Positions 34,913 to 42,953 of a stretch of 64,000 nucleotides of DNA are shown in pieces. The notes under the pieces were generated by a model. It searched no databases and was not told where the DNA came from. It was given only the letters and a program-made list of their open reading frames with translations. This DNA is from Faecalispora jeddahensis (lineage in GTDB: Bacteria; Bacillota; Clostridia; Oscillospirales; Acutalibacteraceae): assembly GCF_000577335.1 (NCBI RefSeq), contig NZ_CBYL010000017.1:1-64000 (forward strand), read 5' to 3'. Position 1 is the stretch's first letter; every line of letters starts with the position of its first letter. Both the position numbers and the translations under genes were made by a program.

Positions 34913-35134
34913 ATGAAGACGTTGAAGGAGGTACAGATCGGGGATACCGTTACCGTGGTAAAACTCCACGGAACCGGAGCCGTAAAACGCAGGATTATGG
35001 ACATGGGCATTACCAAAGGAGCCCAGGTGTTCGTGCGTAAAGTTGCCCCGCTGGGGGATCCGATTGAAGTGAAGGTTCGGGACTACGAACTGAGCCTGCG
35101 CAAAGCGGACGCGGAATTGATTGAAGTAGACTGA
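34913..35134 (+). CDS. feoA: ferrous iron transport protein A (second copy)
   Basis: A 73-residue FeoA-domain protein: LKEVQIGDTVTVVKLHGTGA, KRRIMDMGITKGAQVFVRKV and APLGDPIEVKVRDYELSLRK. This copy has the canonical RRIMDMG motif and so looks more standard than the first. I use the ATG at 34913 with GAGGTTGAGG upstream rather than the preceding TTG. It lies 77 bp ahead of feoB. Confidence 0.9.
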   Translation: MKTLKEVQIGDTVTVVKLHGTGAVKRRIMDMGITKGAQVFVRKVAPLGDPIEVKVRDYELSLRKADAELIEVD

Positions 35135-35211
35135 CCGGATGCCCGATTCAGGGCTTTCAGGCAGTGCGGTGTTAGTCAAGACTTCCGCAGGAAAACGAGG
35201 AGGAACGAAAC

Positions 35212-37350
35212 ATGTCTATAAAATTAGCGCTTGCGGGCAACCCGAACTGTGGTAAAACCACTCTGTTCAACGAGTTGACCGGATCATCACAGTATGTGGG
35301 TAACTGGCCCGGAGTTACAGTTGAGAAAAAGGAAGGAAAGCTCAGAGGACATAAGGACGTTATCGTCACTGACCTGCCGGGTATTTATTCCCTTTCTCCC
35401 TACACTTTAGAGGAAGTGGTCACCCGGAATTACTTAATCCATGAGAACCCGGACGTCATTGTCAACCTGGTGGACGCTTCCAACCTGGAACGCAACCTGT
35501 ACCTGACCACCCAGCTGGTGGAAATGGGCTTGCCGGTGGTTCTGGCTTTGAACATGATGGATATTGTCCGTAAGAACGGCGATACCATCGATTCCAAAAA
35601 GATCGGTGAAGCATTTGGCTGTCCGGTGGTGGAAATTTCCGCTCTGAAAGCCGAAGGTACTCAGGAGCTGATCTCTGCAGCTCTCAGCGCGGCGCAGCAG
35701 AAGCCCCACGCAATCGCCGCCACCTTCAGCGATAAGGTGGAAGCAGCCCTTGGGCAGATCGCACAGCAGCTGCCCGGCGCACTGAAGAACCGCCATCAGC
35801 GCTGGATGTCCATCAAGCTGTTTGAGCGCGATGAAAAGATGCTGGCCGAGGCCGGTCTTTCCAACGCCGACCGCGCAAATCTTGAGGCGATCATCACCAA
35901 GTGTGAGACCGAGCTCGACGACGATACCGAATCGATCATTACCAATGAACGGTATGAATATATTTCCAAGGTGATCCATAAGAGCTACAAGAAGAAGGTA
36001 GCCGGCCTTACCACCTCGGATAAAATTGACCGAGTTGTGACGAACCGCATTTTGGCTTTGCCGATTTTTGCATTGATCATGTGGTTTGTGTACTATGTTT
36101 CCATTTCCACAGTTGGCACCGCAATGACCGACTGGGTTAACGATGCTTTGTTCGGTGAAATCATTCCGCCTGCTATTGAGGGCTTCCTTGTTTCCGTCGG
36201 TACTGCCGACTGGCTGATTTCTCTGATTATGGACGGCATCATCGCCGGTGTGGGCGCTGTTCTCGGCTTCCTGCCCCAGATGTTGACCATGTTCCTGTTC
36301 CTGGCCATTTTGGAGGATTGTGGTTACATGGCGCGTATCGCGTTTATTATGGACCGTATTTTCCGCCGCTTCGGCCTGTCGGGTAAATCCTTTATCCCGA
36401 TTCTGATCGGTACCGGCTGCGGCGTTCCCGGCATCATGGCTTCTCGTACGATTGAGAACGACCATGACCGCAAGCTGACCGTTATCACCACAACGTTTAT
36501 TCCGTGCAGCGCAAAGCTGCCGATTATCGCCCTGATTGCGGGCGCTATGTTCCCCGATTCCACCTGGGTTGGGCCTTCCGCTTACTTCCTGGGGATTGGC
36601 GCAATCATCGTTTCGGGTATCATCCTGAAAAAGACCAGAGTGTTTGCCGGTGATCCCGCTCCGTTTGTTATGGAGCTTCCCGCTTACCACGTGCCGGGCG
36701 CCAAAGGCGTTCTGATTCACATGTGGGACCGTGGAAAAGCCTTCATCAAAAAGGCCGGTACGATCATCCTGCTCGCAACCGTATTGGTCTGGTTCCTCAG
36801 CTCCTTCGGCTGGAATATGCAGATGGTTGACGTTGAAGATTCTATGCTGGCGACCCTCGGCAATTTCATTGCACCGCTGTTTGCCCCGCTTGGTTTTGAC
36901 AACTGGAAGTTTGCTGTTGCAACCATTACCGGTTTGATCGCGAAAGAAAATGTAGTTGGCACCTTCGGTATCCTGTTCGGCTTTGCCGAGGTTGCCGAGG
37001 ATGGCGCGGAAGTATGGAGCAGTCTGCAGGCTGCCGTTAGCCCTCTGGCCGCTTATGCTTTCCTCACATTCAACCTGCTCTGCGCCCCTTGCTTCGCTGC
37101 AATCGGTGCGGCCCGCACCGAGCTTGGTTCCGCAAAATGGACTTGGTTCTCTGTTGGCTACCAGACTGTGTTCGCCTATATTATCGCTTTGATCATCTAC
37201 CAGACCGGCAGCCTGATTAACGGCGGCGGCTTTGGATTCTGGACCGCGGTAGCATTTGTGCTGATTGCCGCACTGATTTATCTCTTGGTACGCAAACCGG
37301 CCGACATAAATTCCGCGGGCAAACGTTTAAACAGAAAGGTGTCTGCGTAA
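35212..37350 (+). CDS. feoB: ferrous iron transporter FeoB
   Basis: A 712-residue Fe2+ transporter. The N-terminal G domain has G1 GNPNCGKTTLFN (9-20), the switch region NWPGVTVEKKEG, G3 DLPGIYSL and G4 NMMD. It is followed by a helical spacer domain (to about 270) and the polytopic membrane domain with two Gate motifs (IPILIGTGCGVPGIMASRTI, then a LIAKENVVGTFGILFG region). AGGAGGAACG precedes the ATG. A small Cys-rich membrane protein gene follows after 3 bp. Confidence 0.96.
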   Translation: MSIKLALAGNPNCGKTTLFNELTGSSQYVGNWPGVTVEKKEGKLRGHKDVIVTDLPGIYSLSPYTLEEVVTRNYLIHENPDVIVNLVDASNLERNLYLTTQLVEMGLPVVLALNMMDIVRKNGDTIDSKKIGEAFGCPVVEISALKAEGTQELISAALSAAQQKPHAIAATFSDKVEAALGQIAQQLPGALKNRHQRWMSIKLFERDEKMLAEAGLSNADRANLEAIITKCETELDDDTESIITNERYEYISKVIHKSYKKKVAGLTTSDKIDRVVTNRILALPIFALIMWFVYYVSISTVGTAMTDWVNDALFGEIIPPAIEGFLVSVGTADWLISLIMDGIIAGVGAVLGFLPQMLTMFLFLAILEDCGYMARIAFIMDRIFRRFGLSGKSFIPILIGTGCGVPGIMASRTIENDHDRKLTVITTTFIPCSAKLPIIALIAGAMFPDSTWVGPSAYFLGIGAIIVSGIILKKTRVFAGDPAPFVMELPAYHVPGAKGVLIHMWDRGKAFIKKAGTIILLATVLVWFLSSFGWNMQMVDVEDSMLATLGNFIAPLFAPLGFDNWKFAVATITGLIAKENVVGTFGILFGFAEVAEDGAEVWSSLQAAVSPLAAYAFLTFNLLCAPCFAAIGAARTELGSAKWTWFSVGYQTVFAYIIALIIYQTGSLINGGGFGFWTAVAFVLIAALIYLLVRKPADINSAGKRLNRKVSA

Positions 37351-37353
37351 ACT

Positions 37354-37509
37354 ATGGCTACAATTATTATTTCCGTCATTGTTTTTGGAGGAATCGCTTT
37401 TGCTGCGTATCAGACCTATCGCACCCACAAATCCGGTGGATGCAGCGGGTGCAGCGGCAACTGCGGATGCTGCAGCCCGGAAGAGGAGCAAGCGCATCAT
37501 CACAAGTGA
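37354..37509 (+). CDS. FeoB-associated Cys-rich membrane protein
   Basis: A 51-codon gene just after feoB. The product has one N-terminal membrane helix (MATIIISVIVFGGIAFAAY), a short basic turn, then a cysteine-rich segment with CSGCSGNCGCC and a His-rich end (EEEQAHHHK). This is the layout of the FeoB-associated Cys-rich family often found at the end of feo operons and thought to help handle iron. Three bases separate it from the feoB stop, so translation is coupled. Confidence 0.85.
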   Translation: MATIIISVIVFGGIAFAAYQTYRTHKSGGCSGCSGNCGCCSPEEEQAHHHK

Positions 37510-37557
37510 GCCGCAGTGTTTCTGAAGATGAGGTTTCCTCTGTCACATTTCGATTCG

Positions 37558-37621
37558 ACAATAGAGTTAGCTTTGCTAACTCTATTGTTTGAACCTCAAG
37601 TTAGTTATGTCTAACTTGAGG
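37558..37621 (+). promoter_or_regulatory. two GTTAG/CTAAC palindromes between feoB unit and DUF2325 gene
   Basis: Hairpin 37558-37588 has a 14-bp perfect stem around GTTAGC-TTT-GCTAAC. Hairpin 37594-37621 has an 11-bp stem around GTTAG-TTATGT-CTAAC. Both contain the half-site seen at the feo promoter. A weak promoter (TTGAAC 37589-37594, 17 bp, TAACTT 37612-37617) overlaps the second palindrome, so repression of the DUF2325-DUF3793 unit by the same regulator is likely. The first may also serve as the feo terminator. Confidence 0.6.
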
Positions 37622-37675
37622 GATACATAAGCCTATTCATCGAGTTTTCAAAAAAGAAAGGATGGTAAGAAAAGT

Positions 37676-37957
37676 ATGAGTGTTGTCATTATTGGGGGCC
37701 ATGACCGAATGGTCTGTACCTACAAGGACATATGTAAGCAGTTCAACTGCAAAGCCAAGGTATTTACGCAGCAGCCGGCAAATTTGAAAACACAAATTGG
37801 CTGCCCCGATCTTCTGGTCCTTTTTACCAGCACGGTATCGCACCAAATGGTGTATAGCGCGCTCCAGATGACGAAAAATACCGGAACGGCGGTCGTGCGT
37901 TCTCACAGCAGCAGTTCCTGCGCACTGAAAAACATTCTGGCCGAGCATTGTTGCTAA
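37676..37957 (+). CDS. DUF2325 domain protein
   Basis: A 93-residue protein of the DUF2325 family: SVVIIGGHDRMVCTYKDICK, a central LLVLFTSTVSHQMVYSAL and a C-terminal VVRSHSSSSCALKNILAE. The family resembles a small Rossmann-like fold and is often found near iron and metal genes. The function is unknown. Here it follows the feo operon behind two DtxR-type palindromes, so an iron-starvation role is inferred from context. AAAGGATGG lies before the ATG. Confidence 0.8.
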   Translation: MSVVIIGGHDRMVCTYKDICKQFNCKAKVFTQQPANLKTQIGCPDLLVLFTSTVSHQMVYSALQMTKNTGTAVVRSHSSSSCALKNILAEHCC

Positions 37958-38007
37958 CCGAAAGTTCCCGAGCGCCGAATCCTGTACACGAAGGGTATGA
38001 TCGGATC

Positions 38008-38559
38008 ATGCTGGAACGTTATTTAGTAGAATATTGTGCATCCACATTGGCCGGGCTGAAAACGGCGAGCCTTTTCAGTTATACCGGCGAAGAAAAAGAG
38101 TTGGTACTGGACTATCTCTCGTATTGGAACCAAATTTTGAACCCACGCGGCGTTTATCTGGAATTGCTGCACAGCAATTCAGCCCGCGAACTGATTTATG
38201 TTTATCGTGCCTCTGCTTTGACGGCGGATTTGAACCGCCCGGAGGCGATCCATTTTTTGAACGAATACGGTTATCCCATGGGCAGCTTATCGGACTGCCT
38301 GAATTATCTAAGGCAGCGGATTGCGCTGACTCAATCCTTCCCCCATGAAATCGGGCTGTTTTTAGGGTACCCGATTGAGGATGTGGCGGAATTTATTAAA
38401 AATCAGGGCCGCAACTGCAAATACTGCGGCATCTGGAAAGTATACCACAACGAAATCGAAGCAAAACGTCTCTTTGCTAAAATTGATAAATGCAGGGCAA
38501 TTTATACCAAGCTGTTTTGCGGCGGAAGGTCGGTGCTTCAGCTGACCGTCGCTGCTTAA
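38008..38559 (+). CDS. DUF3793 family protein
   Basis: A protein of about 183 residues. The segment LFLGYPIEDVAEFIKNQGRN followed by CKYCGIWKVY and an acidic/basic helix is the hallmark of DUF3793, a clostridial family of unknown function that recurs in feo/flavodoxin neighbourhoods. The frame is open to 37948, overlapping the preceding gene. The ATG at 38008 begins the conserved part, with AAGGG about 12 bp upstream. It lies between DUF2325 and flavodoxin, all probably iron-regulated. Confidence 0.75.
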   Translation: MLERYLVEYCASTLAGLKTASLFSYTGEEKELVLDYLSYWNQILNPRGVYLELLHSNSARELIYVYRASALTADLNRPEAIHFLNEYGYPMGSLSDCLNYLRQRIALTQSFPHEIGLFLGYPIEDVAEFIKNQGRNCKYCGIWKVYHNEIEAKRLFAKIDKCRAIYTKLFCGGRSVLQLTVAA

Positions 38560-38593
38560 TGATAATACGGATCTGAGATGAAAAAGGGTGCTC

Positions 38594-38628
38594 GGTTGTC
38601 TCTCCCGTTTCCGGCGGGGGAGACAACC
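38594..38628. other. hairpin upstream of flavodoxin
   Basis: A 14-bp stem (GGTTGTCTCTCCCG with a one-mismatch complement, 7-nt loop), without a T tract. It may end the DUF3793 transcript or sit in the flavodoxin leader. A TATAAT-like box lies at about 38662-38667. Confidence 0.45.
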
Positions 38629-38696
38629 ATCACGATGCACTGTTTTTGATTGAAGATCAGTATAATTTGAAGAAACTGGAAAGGCAGTGAAAGATT

Positions 38697-39122
38697 ATGG
38701 CAAAATTGGCAGTAGTCTATTGGAGCGGCACAGGAAATACAGAAGCGATGGCAAACCTGGTGGCAGATGGCGCCCGGGAAGCCGGAGCGGATGTTTCGGT
38801 TTATACTTCCGCAGAATTCACTCCCGAGCTGGCCGATGAGTTTGAGCACATCGCGTTCGGGTGCCCCTCTATGGGAGCGGAGCAGCTGGAAGAAAGCGAG
38901 TTCGAGCCCATGCTTGATTCCGTGAAAGAGAAGCTTTCTTCCAAGAAAGTGGCTCTGTTCGGCTCTTACGGCTGGGGCGACGGCGAGTGGATGAGAACCT
39001 GGGACAGCGACCTGCAGGGCGCTGGCGTACCGGTGATCGGCACTGTGATCGCGAACGAAGCCCCCGACGATGAAGCAGCCGAAAACTGCAAGGATCTGGG
39101 CAAGGCTCTCGCGAACGCATAA
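38697..39122 (+). CDS. flavodoxin
   Basis: A 141-residue short-chain flavodoxin with the FMN phosphate loop VYWSGTGNTEAMA (6-18), an FGCPSMGAEQLEE segment around the first FMN-stacking loop and FGSYGWGDGEWM around the second. Flavodoxins replace ferredoxin as low-potential carriers under iron limitation, which fits its place at the end of the feo neighbourhood. It could also feed electrons to the dehydratase activator HgdC. That is inference from metabolism, not from sequence. Confidence 0.93.
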   Translation: MAKLAVVYWSGTGNTEAMANLVADGAREAGADVSVYTSAEFTPELADEFEHIAFGCPSMGAEQLEESEFEPMLDSVKEKLSSKKVALFGSYGWGDGEWMRTWDSDLQGAGVPVIGTVIANEAPDDEAAENCKDLGKALANA

Positions 39123-39173
39123 CTCCCCAACATAAAGACAGTTTCCTCTTAATAGAATGGGAAAGACCGGGTT

Positions 39174-39365
39174 TCAGGACTCGGTCTTTTCTTTTTGATC
39201 AGTATCTTTGGAATTTTCCGCTGGATAAAGTGTTACTACAGGGCTGGCCTCTTCCAATACCGATTCTTCCCCGTTTTGCTGCGCCCGGATTAACAGTTCA
39301 ATTGCGTCTGCGACCTGAGCGGCTAAAGAGTAATACATGGCTTTGTAATCAGGCATACGTTTCAC
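39174..39365 (-). CDS. small hypothetical protein divergent to an XRE regulator
   Basis: A 63-residue acidic protein. The N-terminal half (MPDYKAMYYSLAAQVADAIE) forms a likely amphipathic helix, and the tail is rich in Glu, Lys and Asp. I recall similar short proteins next to small XRE regulators in Clostridia, but no function is known. It shares its 5' region, with two palindromic operator candidates, with the regulator encoded on the opposite strand. AGGTGAAA before the ATG is a good ribosome binding site. Confidence 0.6.
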   Translation of the reverse strand: MKRMPDYKAMYYSLAAQVADAIELLIRAQQNGEESVLEEASPVVTLYPAENSKDTDQKEKTES

Positions 39366-39379
39366 CTCAGTTTTATTTT

Positions 39380-39419
39380 ATGCAATTATCGCATAAAAGT
39401 CAATATGCGAAAACCGCAT
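39380..39419. promoter_or_regulatory. twin 15-bp operators of the XRE regulator
   Basis: ATGC-AATTATC-GCAT (39380-39394) and ATGCG-AAAAC-CGCAT (39405-39419) have identical outer half-sites and centres 25 bp apart, in the divergent promoter region of the 63-residue protein and the XRE gene. Confidence 0.6.
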
Positions 39420-39447
39420 AAAGTACAATGCTTATGAGGTGATAAGC

Positions 39448-39696
39448 TTGTATCCGAGAATCAAAAATTTACGGGAAGACTGTGACTTCACCCAACAGCA
39501 GCTGGCGGAGGTGTTGAATATCAGTCAGGCGACCTATTCCCGATATGAAAGCGGAACGCTGGATATTCCCAGCTCGGCGCTGATTGCTTTGGCAAAATTT
39601 TATAAAACAAGCATTGATTATCTTTTAGGGCAGACAGATGAAAAGCCCCCTTACCCTGCGCCCAAAAGAAAGCATGAGAAGAACGCTTCCCCCTGA
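39448..39696 (+). CDS. XRE-family transcriptional regulator
   Basis: An 82-residue protein that is essentially one lambda-repressor-like helix-turn-helix: IKNLREDCDFTQQQLAEVLN, then the recognition segment ISQATYSRYESG and LIALAKFYKTSIDYLLG. A short basic tail follows. I prefer the TTG at 39448, 5 bp after AGGTGAT, because the family usually starts YPRIKNLR. The GTG at 39439 lies inside that site. The twin palindromes upstream suggest autoregulation and control of the divergent small gene. Confidence 0.85.
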   Translation: MYPRIKNLREDCDFTQQQLAEVLNISQATYSRYESGTLDIPSSALIALAKFYKTSIDYLLGQTDEKPPYPAPKRKHEKNASP

Positions 39697-39702
39697 TAAA
39701 AG

Positions 39703-39752
39703 AAGAAGGAACAGCCTCCAATGGCATTGCCATTGGAGGCTGTTCCTTCTTT
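39703..39752. terminator. bidirectional terminator between XRE gene and hemW
   Basis: A nearly perfect stem of over 20 bp centred on CCAATGGCATTGCCATTGG, flanked by A/G-rich and T/C-rich tracts. It serves both convergent genes. Confidence 0.85.
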
Positions 39753-39766
39753 CCATATGATTTCTA

Positions 39767-40876
39767 TTATCCCAACAGAATATCTGCAATCAAAATGTTC
39801 GAAACCAGAAAACCCTTTGGTGTAAAGCGGATGTTTTCCTCATCGCACACGACCAGCCCTTGTTCCACATAACGACGAGCTCTTTTCAAATACTCTTCCG
39901 GGAAGGGGCTGCCAAAGCGGCTCTGATATTCCTTTTGCTGCAAGCCGCCGCACAGGCGCAGCTGCAGCATGGCGTATTCCTCCGGCGAACCGCCGTCGCC
40001 CTCGCAGATGTTGCGTGGCTCCTGCAGAAAGGCTTCCAGATCACCGGGGTAATAATAGCGCCGGCCATCGATGAACGAGTGGGCGGACGGCCCGGCTCCG
40101 TAATATTCCTCTGCATTCCAGTATTTCAGATTATGGCGGCTCTCATAGCCGGGAACAGCGAAATTCGATACCTCATACTGATGGAACCCGGCCTGCTCCA
40201 GCTCGCGGCAGGCCAGCAGATACAGCTCCGCGGATTCATCTTCATCCGGCAGGACCATGTCGTCCCGGCGGTCGTAATATACCGTGCCCTGCTCAATTTT
40301 GAGCAGGTAGGAAGAAACATGCTGCACACCGCAATCGGCGCAAAAAGCGATCGACCGCTGAAGGCTTTCACTGTTCTGCTGTTGTACCGCCAGCATCAAA
40401 TCAAGAGAAATGTTGTCGAACCCGGCCTGCTGTGCTTCCCGAACCGCCTGCCGTACCTGGCCGATCGAGTGGCGGCGCCCCAGAAGGCGCAGTTCCTCCT
40501 CATCGGCGGACTGCAGGCCCATCGAAAGACGGTTGACTCCGGCTTTCCGCAGGGTTTCGAAAAATCCCGGTTCATATTCCCCGGGATTGACCTCCACCGT
40601 GATCTCTGCCCCGCTGAGGCCCCAGTTCTGCCGCACGGCGTCAAGCAGCCCGGCAATCCGGTTTGCGCCCAGCACAGAGGGGGTCCCGCCGCCGAAATAC
40701 ACGGTGTCCGCCTCGCGGTTCAGCCGTGTGGCAGCGGCGTACAGCAAACGCTTCATCTGCTCGGTGTAAGCGTCTTTCTCTTCTTCTTTGCCCCGGATCG
40801 AGTAAAAATCGCAGTAGGGGCATTTCGCTTTGCAGAATGGTACATGCAGATACAGGCCTATAGGTGTGCGGCTCAT
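39767..40876 (-). CDS. hemW: HemW, heme chaperone (HemN-like radical SAM protein)
   Basis: A 369-residue radical SAM protein. The cluster motif is CKAKCPYC (C15, C19, C22) with YCDFY, followed by the glycine-rich SAM site YFGGGTPS near 60-67 and a C-terminal HemW domain (HNLKYWNAEEYYGAGPSAHS). It lacks the extra N-terminal part of true coproporphyrinogen oxidases (HemN), so HemW, which hands heme to target proteins, is the better call. It is downstream of lepA on the same strand, an arrangement common in Bacillota. Confidence 0.9.
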   Translation of the reverse strand: MSRTPIGLYLHVPFCKAKCPYCDFYSIRGKEEEKDAYTEQMKRLLYAAATRLNREADTVYFGGGTPSVLGANRIAGLLDAVRQNWGLSGAEITVEVNPGEYEPGFFETLRKAGVNRLSMGLQSADEEELRLLGRRHSIGQVRQAVREAQQAGFDNISLDLMLAVQQQNSESLQRSIAFCADCGVQHVSSYLLKIEQGTVYYDRRDDMVLPDEDESAELYLLACRELEQAGFHQYEVSNFAVPGYESRHNLKYWNAEEYYGAGPSAHSFIDGRRYYYPGDLEAFLQEPRNICEGDGGSPEEYAMLQLRLCGGLQQKEYQSRFGSPFPEEYLKRARRYVEQGLVVCDEENIRFTPKGFLVSNILIADILLG

Positions 40877-40900
40877 AATCCCTCCGTTCGAAATGTTCGT

Positions 40901-42709
40901 CTATTCGTCCAGTTTCAAAACGCTCATGAATGCGTCCTGCGGTACCTCTACGGTGCCGAGCTGGCGCATGCGCTTTTTTCCTTCTTTCTGTTTTTCCAGC
41001 AGTTTTTTCTTTCGTGTGATGTCGCCGCCATAGCACTTGGCCAGAACGTCCTTGCGCATGGCCCGTACGGTTTCGCGCGCGATAATGCGTCCGCCGATGC
41101 ATGCCTGAATTGGCACCTCAAAGAGCTGGCGCGGAATTTTCTCCGCCAGCTTTTCCGTCATTTTGCGTGCGCGGGGGTACGCCTTATCCGCGTGGATGAT
41201 AAACGACAGCGCGTCTACCATTTCGCCGTTCAGCAGAATATCGAGCTTGACGAGGTTCGATTTCTCGTAGCCGATCAGCTCGTAGTCAAACGACGCATAG
41301 CCGCGGGTGCGGCTTTTCAGCGCGTCAAAAAAGTCATAGATAATCTCATTGAGCGGCAGGGTGTAGTGAATGTCCACGCGGTCGGTATCCAGATATTTCA
41401 TGTCCTGGAACACGCCGCGCCGTTCCTGGCAAAGCTCCATGATGTTTCCCACATATTCCGACGGCGAATAGATGTGCGCATTCGTCATCGGCTCCTCCGC
41501 CATCGAGATCAGCGTCGGGTCGGGGTAGTTGGTGGGGTTGTCCACATAGACCACCTCGCCGTCCGTTTTGGTGATGCGGTACACAACGCTGGGTGCGGTC
41601 GTGACAAGATCAAGATCGTATTCGCGCTCCAGGCGCTCCTGAATGATCTCCATATGCAGCAGACCCAAAAAGCCGCAGCGGAAGCCGAAGCCCAGTGCGA
41701 TAGAGGTTTCCGGCTCAAAGGAAAGCGCCGCATCATTGAGCTGCAGGCGCTCGAGCGCCTCGCGCAGGTCGGAATAATGCGCGCCGTCTGCCGGGTATAC
41801 GCCGCAGAACACCATTGGCTGCGCCGCGCGGTAGCCGGGGAGCGGCTCCTTGGCCGGGCGGCTGGCCAGCGTGACGGTGTCGCCCACGCGCGCCTCCTTG
41901 ACCGCCTTGATCGAAGCGGAGATATACCCCACCTCGCCCGCGTACAGGCTTTCGGTCGGCTCCATGCCTGTCGCGCGCAGGTAGCCCACCTCCACTACGG
42001 TGAACTCACTGCCGGAGGCCATCATGCGGATTTGGTCGCCGGCACGCACCGTACCATGCTTTACGCGGACATATACGATGACCCCGCGATAGGAATCGTA
42101 GTAAGAATCGAAAATCAGTGCCTGAAGCGGCGCTGTTTCGTCGCCCTCCGGCGGAGGGATGTCCTTCACGACGCGTTCCATCACCTGGTCGATGTTCAGG
42201 CCGGCTTTGGCTGAAACGCAGGGCGCGTCCTCTGCCGGCAGGCCGATCACATCCTCGATTTCCGCCTTCACCCGGTCCGGGTCCGCACTGGGCAGATCGA
42301 TCTTGTTGATCACCGGCACGATCTCCAGCCCGGCGTCGAGCGCCAGGTACGTGTTGGCCAGCGTCTGCGCCTCAATTCCCTGCGAGGCGTCCACCACCAG
42401 CAGCGCGCCCTCGCAGGCCGCCAAAGACCGCGATACCTCATAGTTGAAGTCCACGTGGCCGGGGGTGTCGATCAGATTGAAAATATAGTCCTGCTCATCC
42501 TGGGCATGGTATACCAGCGTGACCGCGTGCGCCTTGATCGTAATGCCGCGTTCCCGCTCCAGATCCATGTTATCCAGAAGCTGATTTTCCATGTCCCGCA
42601 GTGCAACCGCTTTTGTCTGCTCTAAAATACGGTCGGCCAATGTGCTTTTTCCATGGTCAATATGGGCGATAATACTGAAATTTCTGATTCTGTTTCTTGG
42701 AATCGACAT
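40901..42709 (-). CDS. lepA: elongation factor 4 (LepA)
   Basis: A 602-residue translational GTPase that back-translocates stalled ribosomes. The G domain has AHIDHGKST (G1), [11 protein letters not shown] (switch I), DTPGHVDF (G3) and [10 protein letters not shown] (G4), then EF-G-like domains II, III and V, and the unique C-terminal domain ([20 protein letters not shown]). The frame extends to a TTG at 42730, but AGGTGA just upstream and family comparison favour the ATG at 42709. A minus-strand extended -10 (TGG TATAAT) lies at 42787-42795. Confidence 0.95.
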   Translation of the reverse strand: MSIPRNRIRNFSIIAHIDHGKSTLADRILEQTKAVALRDMENQLLDNMDLERERGITIKAHAVTLVYHAQDEQDYIFNLIDTPGHVDFNYEVSRSLAACEGALLVVDASQGIEAQTLANTYLALDAGLEIVPVINKIDLPSADPDRVKAEIEDVIGLPAEDAPCVSAKAGLNIDQVMERVVKDIPPPEGDETAPLQALIFDSYYDSYRGVIVYVRVKHGTVRAGDQIRMMASGSEFTVVEVGYLRATGMEPTESLYAGEVGYISASIKAVKEARVGDTVTLASRPAKEPLPGYRAAQPMVFCGVYPADGAHYSDLREALERLQLNDAALSFEPETSIALGFGFRCGFLGLLHMEIIQERLEREYDLDLVTTAPSVVYRITKTDGEVVYVDNPTNYPDPTLISMAEEPMTNAHIYSPSEYVGNIMELCQERRGVFQDMKYLDTDRVDIHYTLPLNEIIYDFFDALKSRTRGYASFDYELIGYEKSNLVKLDILLNGEMVDALSFIIHADKAYPRARKMTEKLAEKIPRQLFEVPIQACIGGRIIARETVRAMRKDVLAKCYGGDITRKKKLLEKQKEGKKRMRQLGTVEVPQDAFMSVLKLDE

Positions 42710-42878
42710 GCTGTCACCTGATTCTCCCAACTGCTCAAAATTGTGCGTGCTGAATCTTCAAATAAATTGGAATGATGTAATATAATATTATACCACAAAT
42801 CCCGTGGATTGGAAAGAAAAATGTAGTTCTGCCGCGGCTGGCGGCTGGGAAAAAACGGTCGGAAAACTGGGAAAAGAG

Positions 42879-42907
42879 GTATAGATTTCCGGTGTTTGCT
42901 CATAATA
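42879..42907 (+). promoter_or_regulatory. sigmaG/sigmaF-type promoter of the germination operon
   Basis: GTATA (42879-42883), a 17-bp spacer and CATAATA (42901-42907) match the forespore consensus (GNATR and CATNNTA). It is about 47 bp upstream of gerA, exactly where forespore expression of a germinant receptor requires it. Confidence 0.7.
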
Positions 42908-42953
42908 AACACCGAATTCGTGTTACGCAGGAAAAGATCGGAGATGATTTGAT

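Noticed and set aside
39860-42214. 784-codon open frame on the plus strand
   Set aside because: It is antisense to hemW and lepA, both with full catalytic motifs. It arises from codon bias, has no start signal and no recognisable family.
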